Source of the DNA: Larkinella soli
Lineage (GTDB): Bacteria; Bacteroidota; Bacteroidia; Cytophagales; Spirosomataceae
Reading direction: 5' to 3'
DNA length: 64,000 nucleotides
Assembly: GCF_003703975.1 (NCBI RefSeq)
Contig: NZ_QTJY01000010.1
Span: 1-64,000 of the forward strand
Shown piece by piece: positions 1 to 7,176 of this stretch (the first letter of the stretch is position 1; each line of letters opens with the position of its first letter). The notes beneath the pieces were generated by a model. That model saw nothing but the letters and a program-made list of their open reading frames with translations, was not told the origin of the DNA and made no database searches. The position numbers and the translations under genes are program-made.

Positions 1-42
1 GCGCGACTCGGCCGACCGCGAGTGGAGCTGAGGCACCGACTT

Positions 43-90
43 TTTCCACCGGAAAGAAAGGAGGTCAGGCTCCTTTCTTTCCGGTGGAAA
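43..90. terminator. Perfect 21-bp hairpin before the DUF3857 remnant
   Basis: Arms at 43-63 and 70-90 are exact reverse complements around a 6-base loop (gtcagg). The hairpin lies just beyond the stop codon of the leftward DUF3857 remnant. A rightward reading frame also ends with TGA at 29-31 and may be the tail of a gene outside the window. This is probably a shared terminator for two convergent genes, although neither side has a clean run of T. Confidence 0.6.
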
Positions 91-94
91 TCCA

Positions 95-956
95 TTATTT
101 AACTGCCGTACCGCTCCGTTCTTTCAGGATGACCATCAGCCGGTCCGCCATCTCTGTTTTCTGCCGAAAATCAATAAATTCTCTGAAAGCGGAAGCCGGA
201 AAACTCCCCTGTTCCATCAGCAGTCTGCGGTAATAATAGAGCCGGTTTTCCTTCCATTCGACCGAAGCCGAATAAGAACCGAAGCGGGAGGTGATCTCTA
301 CGGGTTTAAACAGAGCTTCAGGAACCATGGTGGCAGGAAGCCGGCAGACGACGGTGTCGACGTGAAAAGAGCCGCCCGTCAGTTGGAAGTCGGCAGAGCG
401 GCCCTCGCTCCCATCCGGGAGGACCTTAGGCTTAATCAGCAGGTTGGGCGTCAGTAACAGTCAACAGACGCCGAACCAGTTCGAACCAGACTCTCGAATG
501 ATAATTCTCGGGGCTGCTCATATAGGGCTCCTCCCGGAGAGCCGGCACATTTTTCATGGCCCACTGATATTTTATGCCGCCGGGGGTGCGCTGGGTTTTA
601 TCGACGGCCAACTGTTCGAATTCCTGAAAAAGAATCCGGTATTCAATGCCGGGCACCATATTGAAGTTGTATTTGCTCCATCGGACCGGAATTTCCTGCT
701 GGAAGTGCCACTCCCGAAATTCATGGAAAAAATCGGACTCGATCAGGTATCTGAATTCAATGACGGACCCTTCCTTCACCGCGGGTAGGGTAAACCGCCT
801 GACCCGCACCGGACAGGTGCGTCGTTCACCGAAGACGGCATCTTTGGTGAGCCGCATCGATTTTACCGAGCCTTCCACCTCACGGACCTCTTCTTTCCAC
901 TCGTGGTCGAGAAAGTAATCATAAAGAAAACCTACGAAAAAGTGGTAAATAAGGAG
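95..956 (-). pseudogene. Remnant of a DUF3857/transglutaminase-family protein (frameshifted, core deleted)
   Basis: Two fragments of one family are readable. The upstream one (stop at 432) resembles the DUF3857 domain: FTLPAVKEGSVIEFRYLIES, then an FQQEIPVRWSKY-like segment and VPALREEPYMSSPENY. The downstream one (stop at 95) resembles the C-terminal beta domain of the same proteins (FGSYSASVEW, YYRRLL, FPASAFREF). It is open upstream to about 444 in another frame and begins TPNLLIKPKVLPDG. Intact members have several hundred residues with a transglutaminase core carrying Cys-His-Asp between these parts. Here that core is missing, the halves are in different frames, and a TGA at 957-959 cuts off the N-terminus and signal peptide. 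The absence of space before the DUF1684 gene suggests real decay and not a single sequencing error. Inactive, most likely. Confidence 0.75.
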
Positions 957-996
957 TCAGGAACAAGAAATGTACCAGAAAAGGGGAGAAATGCTT

Positions 997-1620
997 TTAA
1001 TGGGGCCGGGAAAAGGCTTTCTCACCGGCTCTTACGGCTATGGGAAGGTGATTTTCCTTCGGAGGAATCGGGCAGGCATAGCCGTCGCTATAAGCACAGT
1101 AAGGATTATACGCCTTATTGAAATCGATCGTTATTTTTCCTTCTTTTTGATCGCTCATCCGAAGGTCGAGGTAACGGCCACCTCCATAAGTTTCCTTCCC
1201 GTTGGTCAGATCCTTGAAAGGAAGGAATAAGTAATCGCGGTACTGGGGCAGACGGGCCAGCTGAAGACTTCGATAAACGACCAGTTTCTGATCCCGACCA
1301 TTCCATTTAAAAGACAGGACGGCATACTGGACATACGGTTTTTTCTGCCCGTCATAAGTCGGCAAATCGAAGGGTTCCGCTTCCGGTGTTCGCTGCAAAA
1401 CGGCTTCAACACGAAAAGTGGAATCGGGGTCGAAAAAAGAAAGGAGAGGCAGGTCTTCCTGTTTTAAAGGACTCCGGGGGTCTTTTAAAAACTCGGCTTT
1501 ATAGGTCTGCCGGTGTCGGTTAATCTGCTGCTGAAACAGGGATTGAGCAAAGCCGGAATGCTCTCCTGAAAGAGCGAAAAACACTCCGGCCATCACCATT
1601 ACCTTACTCGTCGGAAGCAT
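997..1620 (-). CDS. DUF1684 family exported protein
   Basis: A 207-residue protein with an N-terminal hydrophobic segment followed by an Ala-containing cleavage region (SGFAQ), so probably exported. The DUF1684 signature is clear: LFLPFKDLTNGKETYGGGRY, then IDFNKAYNPYCAYSDGYACP and IPPKENHLPIAVRAGEKAF near the C-terminus. Members are small secreted or cytoplasmic proteins of unknown biochemical role. The start at 1620 overlaps the 3' end of the upstream gene by 17 bases. A second Met seven codons in (1599) would remove the overlap and keep the signal segment, so the true start is uncertain. It probably shares a transcript with the 1604-2047 gene. Confidence 0.85.
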   Translation of the reverse strand: MLPTSKVMVMAGVFFALSGEHSGFAQSLFQQQINRHRQTYKAEFLKDPRSPLKQEDLPLLSFFDPDSTFRVEAVLQRTPEAEPFDLPTYDGQKKPYVQYAVLSFKWNGRDQKLVVYRSLQLARLPQYRDYLFLPFKDLTNGKETYGGGRYLDLRMSDQKEGKITIDFNKAYNPYCAYSDGYACPIPPKENHLPIAVRAGEKAFSRPH

Positions 1621-2047
1621 TGCTGCGGGGAGTCTGCTGGTGAGAAACCAGTTCGTATCCCGTCACTCCGTCTCCGTAATCGAACGATTTAATCGTAAAG
1701 GTATACTCTTCATCCATGTAGTTAAGGCCCATTTTCTGGAATACGCCTTTCAGGGGAATCGAGTAACCACGGCCGGTTTTCGCCAGTTCGAATGCTTCGG
1801 CATCTCCGGCCTCCGTAGGAATTAAATAAAGAGCCTTAACTCCTTTCCGACGGTTAACGGTTCCTACCCGAAAATGGGGTTTCGACGGGTCGATATCCAG
1901 CCCTTCCATCAGTTTTTGAGGAAATGCCAACCGACCGGTTTTTGTAACCGAAGTCGTGAATAAGGTTTCTTTCGGAGCGGCTTTAGGCACTTCGCCAGAG
2001 TTATCCTGCGGAGAGAAAAAGCGGATTTTGTTCGGTTTTACCTTCAT
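1604..2047 (-). CDS. Hypothetical protein with an AbrB-like N-terminal motif
   Basis: A 147-residue soluble protein without signal peptide or membrane segment. I do not recognise the full-length family. Residues about 30-52 (TTSVTKTGRLAFPQKLMEGL) resemble the swapped-hairpin AbrB/MazE pattern, in which a T-x-x-G-R-x-x-x-P stretch precedes a short helix. The rest (KALYLIPTE, YSIPLKGVFQKMGL, YTFTIKSFDY) looks like alternating strands. It precedes the DUF1684 gene with a 17-base overlap and has a possible promoter at 2077-2084. DNA binding is only suggested by the motif. A phage-derived or structural role is equally possible. Confidence 0.6.
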   Translation of the reverse strand: MKVKPNKIRFFSPQDNSGEVPKAAPKETLFTTSVTKTGRLAFPQKLMEGLDIDPSKPHFRVGTVNRRKGVKALYLIPTEAGDAEAFELAKTGRGYSIPLKGVFQKMGLNYMDEEYTFTIKSFDYGDGVTGYELVSHQQTPRSNASDE

Positions 2048-2076
2048 TGGGTGCTTCCAAAAATTTTGTTTGCGTA

Positions 2077-2084
2077 CAAATCTA
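2077..2084 (-). promoter_or_regulatory. Possible -7 element for the AbrB-like/DUF1684 pair
   Basis: On the minus strand this reads TAGATTTG, a match to the Bacteroidota -7 consensus TAnnTTTG, 30 bases before the ATG at 2047. No good TTG element is found about 20 bases further upstream, so support is weak. Confidence 0.35.
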
Positions 2085-2099
2085 TTGATTAAAAACTAC

Positions 2100-2800
2100 T
2101 TTCATTAAAATTTTTTATTTTTCTTCGTTAAGCGTCTAACCTGCCCATTTAACCACTAAATTCTCCTCTTTATTAAGAACGGTATTCCCGGGCAATGGTT
2201 TCATAGAATCGCAGGATATAATGCGTTTATCTTCATTCTATTGCTGATTCCTGTCGGGATGAGGATAAACGGCTGACGCCGGAATCGAACGTTTCAGAGA
2301 TTAAGGCCGGAGTAAAACCGAAGTCTAAAATGGCCCCTTCCAATTAGTCTCTATGCATACTCTACTTATTTATTTTTTATTTAATCTCCCTGTCTACGAC
2401 TTTATTCTATGGAAAATTGATAACAAGTATTCAAACATTCACATAAACCGATAAGCCAAATTTTATTTCAACAGATCGCTAATTATCAGCAGGTTCAAAT
2501 CAGAATCTTATCAATTACCTAAGTTTATTTCACTAAATGACTCCTTGCCTTTTCATAAAAAAGCATGATCCGGAAAATAAATGCTTAAAAAGCCGGTAAA
2601 ATTTTCCTGCCGTTCGGTTGGTTTATCAGGGTGATCAGCGCAAAATCTGTACCAGATTTCCGGAATAAATTAGCTGTCTTAACGAGTCCTTAACCGGATT
2701 ATACGCCCTTTTCGCCTTTTCGGTTTCAGAAAAACTGCCTGTCTTACTCTTTTAAATTTCACCGGCCGGCGATAAACTTTCATTCGTTTTTCCGGTTTTA
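2100..2800. other. A+T-rich intergenic stretch without a recognised gene
   Basis: About 750 bases separate the leftward AbrB-like gene from the rightward DUF4142 gene. The base composition is clearly richer in A and T than its surroundings. No open frame with family resemblance, tRNA cloverleaf or known riboswitch was recognised. It must contain the promoters of the flanking genes and could hide a small RNA, but nothing in it supports a specific call. Confidence 0.5.
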
Positions 2801-2846
2801 AATGACAGTACGCATTAAAACAGGTACTCAAAAAAGCTCAACGATC

Positions 2847-3410
2847 ATGAAACGACTCACTTTATTTCTGCTCCTCCTGCTGGGCGCCTGGACCTTCCAG
2901 GCCTGTAACAGCAACAGTAGTGAGAAGGACAGTGCCGAACAGGCCGAAGAAGCGAACGACGACAAAGACGTCCGCGAGGACGATTCCGAATTTGCCGTAA
3001 AAGCCGCCAGTGGCGGGCTAATGGAGGTGGAGTTAGGCCGACTGGCGCAGCAGAAAGCCCAGAGCCAGCGCGTGAAGGACTTCGGCGCTATGATGGTCGA
3101 AGATCACACGAAAGCCAACAACGAACTGAAGACGCTGGCCACGGCTAAAAACATCTCGCTTCCGGCCACCATGGGCGAAGAACACCGCAAGCACGTCGAC
3201 GATCTGAGCAAACTCTCCGGCGCCGAATTCGATCGGGAATATATCGATCTGATGGTCAAAGACCATGACGAAGACATCAAACACTTCAAGGAAGCGGCCG
3301 ACGATGCGAAGGACACCGATATGAAGGCGTTTGCCGCCAAAACGCTGCCCGTCCTCCAGAAGCATCACGATGCGGTCAAAGCCATTCAGGACGGCATGAA
3401 AAACCAGTAA
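2847..3410 (+). CDS. DUF4142 family lipoprotein
   Basis: A 187-residue lipoprotein. The start chosen is the Met at 2847 because it directly gives a signal peptide with a lipobox (WTFQAC, Cys20). The in-frame codons upstream from 2802 add 15 charged residues and spoil it. A charged, low-complexity tether (residues 21-50, many Asp/Glu) leads into a helical DUF4142 domain (about 52-187) with the typical DFGAMMVEDHTKANNELKTL stretch and a second MVKDHDEDIKHFKEA helix. The DH pairs resemble ferritin-like four-helix bundles, but no metal role is established. The protein is probably anchored in the outer or inner membrane facing the periplasm. It stands alone, ending in a strong terminator. Confidence 0.88.
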   Translation: MKRLTLFLLLLLGAWTFQACNSNSSEKDSAEQAEEANDDKDVREDDSEFAVKAASGGLMEVELGRLAQQKAQSQRVKDFGAMMVEDHTKANNELKTLATAKNISLPATMGEEHRKHVDDLSKLSGAEFDREYIDLMVKDHDEDIKHFKEAADDAKDTDMKAFAAKTLPVLQKHHDAVKAIQDGMKNQ

Positions 3411-3431
3411 GCAAGTTGCACTTCATCGACG

Positions 3432-3460
3432 GGACGCAGGGTTACCTGCGTCCTTTTTTA
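3432..3460 (+). terminator. Rho-independent terminator after the DUF4142 gene
   Basis: A 9-bp GC-rich stem (GGACGCAGG / CCTGCGTCC) with a gtta loop is followed by six T bases, about 20 bases after the stop codon. Confidence 0.85.
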
Positions 3461-3502
3461 TTTCTTTGCTGTACCCCTGGAAAACTAAACCGACCCTGAC
3501 CT

Positions 3503-4096
3503 ATGCCGGCCACCGATTCTGATCTTGAACGCCTGAAAAAGGCGGTTTCCGGGTGGATTACGCTCCCGGAAGAGGAATGGAATGCTTTTGCGGTTTGCTG
3601 GCACCCGGTCGAATACCGTCGGAAAACCATCCTGACGGCGGCCGGCGAAGTGGAGCGGTATGTGTACTTTGTGCTGGAAGGGGTTCAGCGGGCCTATTTT
3701 CTGGGTGAGGGCCGGCGGGAGGCCACGCTGATCTTTTCCTATACCGGCTCGTTTTCCGGGATTGCCGACTCGTTCCAGTTGCAGCAGCCCTCGCGGTATT
3801 ATCTTGAAACCCTGACCGCCAGCCGCCTGCTCCGGTTGTCGTATGCAGATTTCGACCGGCTCCTGGGCCGCTATCCCTCCCTCGAACGCTGGGGGCGGCT
3901 GGCCACCTCGACGGCCCTCTCGGGTCTGATGGAACGGTATATCGAACTGATGACCTACACGGCCGAGGAAAAATTCCGGGTGTTGCTGACCCGCAGCCCC
4001 CACGTCCTCCAGCTCATCCCGCACAAGTACCTCGCTTCCTACCTGGGCCTCGATCCGACGACCTTCAGCAAGCTGATGGCTTCGGTTAAATTATAA
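3503..4096 (+). CDS. Crp/Fnr family transcriptional regulator
   Basis: A 197-residue protein with a cyclic-nucleotide-binding-like beta barrel at about residues 25-125 (RKTILTAAGEVERYVYFVLE, GVQRAYFL). A helical dimerisation segment follows, then a short winged-helix HTH at the C-terminus (IPHKYLASYLGLDPTTFSKL). It belongs to the Bacteroidota group of small Crp/Fnr proteins. The usual phosphate-binding cassette of true CRP is not evident, so the effector is unknown. No Fe-S cysteine cluster of the Fnr type is visible. It is transcribed alone and a perfect hairpin begins on the base after its stop. Target genes cannot be told from the sequence. Confidence 0.85.
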   Translation: MPATDSDLERLKKAVSGWITLPEEEWNAFAVCWHPVEYRRKTILTAAGEVERYVYFVLEGVQRAYFLGEGRREATLIFSYTGSFSGIADSFQLQQPSRYYLETLTASRLLRLSYADFDRLLGRYPSLERWGRLATSTALSGLMERYIELMTYTAEEKFRVLLTRSPHVLQLIPHKYLASYLGLDPTTFSKLMASVKL

Positions 4097-4140
4097 CGGG
4101 GCATCGAAATCTTGGTCTGTGCCAAGATTTCGATGCCCCG
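4097..4140. terminator. Perfect 19-bp hairpin touching the Crp/Fnr stop codon
   Basis: Arms 4097-4115 and 4122-4140 are exact reverse complements with a 6-base loop (tctgtg). The stem starts on the base after the TAA. There is no T-tract, and the DinB-like gene starts 36 bases later. It may be a terminator, an mRNA-end stabiliser or a regulator binding site. Confidence 0.5.
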
Positions 4141-4175
4141 ATTGACGTAGGTTTGCATCCGTAAACAACACCGCC

Positions 4176-4772
4176 ATGCGCCATTTTCAAACCAACGACC
4201 TGCTTGCCGAACTGAACCGCGACACCCGGGAGCTTATCCGGATCGCCCGGGAGGAACTCGCTCCGCTGTCGGATGCCGACCTGAATCGCCGGCCCTCCCC
4301 CGACGGCTGGAGCATTGCCCAGTGTCTGGAACACCTCAACAGCTACGGCGACTATTATCTGCCCCGGCTGGAAGAAGCACTCCGGAAAGGCGTGGAACGG
4401 CAGATTTCCTTTCATCCGGAGTTTCGCAGCGGCCGGCTGGGCCACTATTTCGCCGAATCCATGCGCCCAAACGCCGACGGCTCCATCGGTTTGAAGATGA
4501 AGGCGTTCAAAAACCACCGCCCGGCACCCGAACTCGATGCCCGGGCCGTGCTGGCTTCCTTTCTCAACCAGCAGCAGCAACTGCTGGACCTGCTCCGGCG
4601 CGCCGGACAGACGGACATGAGCCGGCTCCGCATCCCGATCTCCATCGCGCGCTGGGTTCGGATTTCGGCCGGCGATACGTTCCGGTTCCTGATCGCTCAC
4701 GAGCAGCGCCATCTGGTACAGGCCCGCCGGGTGGTGGAGTATCTGAAAAGCTCCGTTCTGCCGGTGGCTTAA
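4176..4772 (+). CDS. DinB superfamily protein (DinB_2-like)
   Basis: A 198-residue all-helical protein. The putative metal-binding triad of DinB/YfiT-like proteins is visible: His53 in WSIAQCLEHL, and His175 and His179 in FLIAHEQRHLVQA. The spacing fits the four-helix-bundle DinB_2 fold. In this superfamily some members are thiol-dependent transferases, while most have no known activity. The 3' end overlaps the end of the convergent hydroxylase gene by four bases, so the two cannot have separate terminators between them. Confidence 0.82.
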   Translation: MRHFQTNDLLAELNRDTRELIRIAREELAPLSDADLNRRPSPDGWSIAQCLEHLNSYGDYYLPRLEEALRKGVERQISFHPEFRSGRLGHYFAESMRPNADGSIGLKMKAFKNHRPAPELDARAVLASFLNQQQQLLDLLRRAGQTDMSRLRIPISIARWVRISAGDTFRFLIAHEQRHLVQARRVVEYLKSSVLPVA

Positions 4773-5791
4773 GGCACAATCGGCTGGGTGGAAAGAGCCT
4801 CGCCGGTTTCGGGGGCGGCCATGAATTCACCCCGTACGACCTGGGCGGTTCTATGTTCCCCGGAGTGATGCCAGCCCGGAGGCATGACGACATACAGCAG
4901 CTTGTTTTTCAGCCCGGGTGCCCGCCGGACGTCCTTCGCCAGCGCGTACAGCTCGCCGAAATAGACATCCCAGAAATTACCGGGTTTCATCTCGCGGGTG
5001 ATGCCGTACACCATCGGCACGTCCTTGCGCTCGTGTTGCAGCGTCCCGAATACTTTGTCCCAGATATTGAGAAGGTTACAGAAGTTGGTATCCATGTACA
5101 GCGGGTTTTTGGCGTGGTGGACCCGGTGGTGTGAAGGCGTCAGGATGATCTTGTGCAGGAAGCCCATCCGCCCGTCTTTCAGGACGTTTTCGCCCACGTG
5201 GATAAAGGCGCCCCACGTACCGTCGATGAACATGATCAGGAACAGGAGCGCCGGGTTGACGCCCAGCAGAATGCAGATGGTCGTTCGGATGACGTCGGCA
5301 TACGGTCCTTCCAGGAAAAAGTGGGCGTAGGTCACCGACAGGTTCATGTCTTCCGGAGCGTGGTGGGTAGAGTGCAGACACCAAAAGATCCGCACCTTAT
5401 GGCCCAGGTAGTGATAAACGAAGTGCGCCAGTTCCCAGATCACGTACCCGTAAATCAACCAGTACCAGGTCAGGCCGGAGGTCAGCACCGCGTAGGGCTC
5501 GAACAGACCGATGCAGAAAGCCACGGCGGCAATGGAAATATACCGCCCGATCACGCGGTTGAAGACGATGATCAGAAAGGGAATCTTATAATTCTCAATC
5601 TTGAAGCGCTTGTAAAAACCGGCCCGGATCATCTCGATGATGAGCAGCAGCGGTATCAGCGGAGACATGGCGGACCGGATTCCGTCCCACGTCATCAACG
5701 AGCCGTAATCGCCGGTTTCGAACAGTTTAAGCCAGGGTCGGATTCCAAAAAACGAAATGACTTCCTGATAAAGAGTTTCGAGAACTTCCAT
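4769..5791 (-). CDS. Sterol desaturase / fatty acid hydroxylase family membrane protein
   Basis: A 340-residue integral membrane protein with about four to five hydrophobic segments (residues 40-135 and about 165-190). It has the diiron histidine boxes of the family: HFVYHYLGH, then HSTHH about ten residues on, and later the SHHRVHH box, with NFCNLLNIWDKVFGT after it. It should use O2 and a diiron centre to hydroxylate or desaturate a lipid. Candidates are a fatty acyl chain, a hopanoid or a sphingolipid-like sulfonolipid, and the substrate cannot be read from the sequence. The ATG at 5791 gives a normal family length. The gene is followed convergently by the DinB-like gene. Confidence 0.88.
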   Translation of the reverse strand: MEVLETLYQEVISFFGIRPWLKLFETGDYGSLMTWDGIRSAMSPLIPLLLIIEMIRAGFYKRFKIENYKIPFLIIVFNRVIGRYISIAAVAFCIGLFEPYAVLTSGLTWYWLIYGYVIWELAHFVYHYLGHKVRIFWCLHSTHHAPEDMNLSVTYAHFFLEGPYADVIRTTICILLGVNPALLFLIMFIDGTWGAFIHVGENVLKDGRMGFLHKIILTPSHHRVHHAKNPLYMDTNFCNLLNIWDKVFGTLQHERKDVPMVYGITREMKPGNFWDVYFGELYALAKDVRRAPGLKNKLLYVVMPPGWHHSGEHRTAQVVRGEFMAAPETGEALSTQPIVP

Positions 5792-5917
5792 AAACGTTGG
5801 TTTGGGTTAGGGAGTGAATAGAAACAAATAAGGCCCTTCCGGGAGCGTAACCAGTCGGAAAAATACAATTTATCCCCAGCAAATCAAAACGTTTTCATGT
5901 TTTGATAGCCTGCGGCC

Positions 5918-6724
5918 TCAGGACCGGCGCCCCTCCACGGCCAGCAGGTACAACTGCATGGACTCTCCGGTTTCGGCGATCCAGCGGTCGTAGGTTGCGA
6001 TGGCGGCTTCGCGTTCGCTCTCCGCGATATAGCCGTCTTTCACCAGCTGCGGCCCCCGGATTTCGGCCACTTCGGACCAGATGCGGCTCGCGACCGCAAA
6101 GGCCGGTTCGCCTTTCCGGCTGGTTTCAAAATGCGGCTCGACGATGATCCCGGTCAGACCGTGACTCCGGAAAAGAGCTTCCAGATGGTCGGCGACGGCA
6201 TTGTCGAAACCGGCGTCCTGCCGCCATTGCAGAAAAGCCGCGTAAAACCGCTTCATGGCTTCGGGCGGCTCCGGCTGCCATTCCACTTTTTCGTGATTAT
6301 AATCCAGCACGGCCAGCACCCCGCCCGGTTTCAGCAGGGCTTTCATACGAATCAGCGCTTCCTCCGGTTTCGCCAGCCACTGCAGCACCCGGGCGCAGGT
6401 GACCAGGTCGAAGCGCTCGTCGGTTTCGAAGCTGAACAGGTCGGCCTGCTGGAACGCCAGTTGCGGCAGATCGCCGTGCTGTTGCTGCGCCTGTTCGATC
6501 AGCTTTTCACTGGGGTCGATGCCCAGCACCCGGCCTTCCGGCCCGACGCGTTCGGCGATGCCGCGGGTGATGGCTCCCGAGCCGCAGCCCACATCCAGCA
6601 CCGACAGCCCCGGTTTCAGATATTTCAGGAGGTTACGATTGCCGTTCTCGACGGTCCGGCGGTCCAGAATCGGATTGACGACGGCAGGCATGGCGGCCCG
6701 GTGGGCTGCGGTTTGTTCGGACAT
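5918..6724 (-). CDS. Class I SAM-dependent methyltransferase
   Basis: A 268-residue soluble enzyme with a Rossmann-type SAM domain at about residues 30-150. Motif I is VLDVGCGSGAI, the acidic end of beta2 is GIDPSEK, motif III-like QADLF and motif IV-like FDLVTCARVLQWL. The C-terminal part (FHLQWRQDAG-like helices) is probably the substrate lid. The start is taken as the ATG at 6724 and not the TTG seven codons upstream. This is a Methyltransf_11/25-type small-molecule methyltransferase. The substrate is unknown, and the neighbours give no clue. Confidence 0.85.
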   Translation of the reverse strand: MSEQTAAHRAAMPAVVNPILDRRTVENGNRNLLKYLKPGLSVLDVGCGSGAITRGIAERVGPEGRVLGIDPSEKLIEQAQQQHGDLPQLAFQQADLFSFETDERFDLVTCARVLQWLAKPEEALIRMKALLKPGGVLAVLDYNHEKVEWQPEPPEAMKRFYAAFLQWRQDAGFDNAVADHLEALFRSHGLTGIIVEPHFETSRKGEPAFAVASRIWSEVAEIRGPQLVKDGYIAESEREAAIATYDRWIAETGESMQLYLLAVEGRRS

Positions 6725-6838
6725 GGGAAGGGAGGTTTCGGGCAAGTTAGAAATTTTGAATCGAAACGGGAACGGACCGGCTGAAACCGGCAGGCGGTCT
6801 GTGTTGTTATTGCGGCACGAAGCCTGTCAACTATTCTT

Positions 6839-7165
6839 ATGAGCCACGCAGCCAATTCTCCAAAAAACGAATCCTTTCAGGACATCATCCGGGGTGATAA
6901 ACCGGTGCTGGTCGATTTTTACGCCGACTGGTGCGGCCCCTGCAAAGTGATGGCGCCGACGCTGAAACAACTGGCCGAACGGACCGGCGACAAACTCCGC
7001 ATCATCAAAGTAGACGTCGATAAGAGCCGCTCAGCCGCCCAGAACTATCAGATTCAGAGTATTCCGACCCTGATCCTGTTTCATAAAGGCCGCATCGTCT
7101 GGCGGCAGTCGGGCGTGGTTCCGCTTCAGAAGCTCGAAGCTATGCTCCGTCAGGTAACAGGCTGA
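6839..7165 (+). CDS. trxA: Thioredoxin
   Basis: A 108-residue cytoplasmic thioredoxin with the classical active site WCGPC (Cys32 and Cys35), the FYADW lead-in and the cis-proline loop SIPTLILF. The length and fold match stand-alone thioredoxins and no signal peptide is present. It reduces disulfides, including the C-terminal cysteines of class Ia ribonucleotide reductase, whose large subunit is encoded 1.8 kb away. That proximity is suggestive only. The trxA symbol is used by family, because such genomes usually carry several thioredoxins. Confidence 0.9.
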   Translation: MSHAANSPKNESFQDIIRGDKPVLVDFYADWCGPCKVMAPTLKQLAERTGDKLRIIKVDVDKSRSAAQNYQIQSIPTLILFHKGRIVWRQSGVVPLQKLEAMLRQVTG

Positions 7166-7176
7166 CCATCCGGTAT

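Noticed and set aside
2100-2800. A possible structured RNA in the A+T-rich gap
   Set aside because: No tRNA, tmRNA, 6S or riboswitch core could be recognised by eye. A covariance-model search would be needed.
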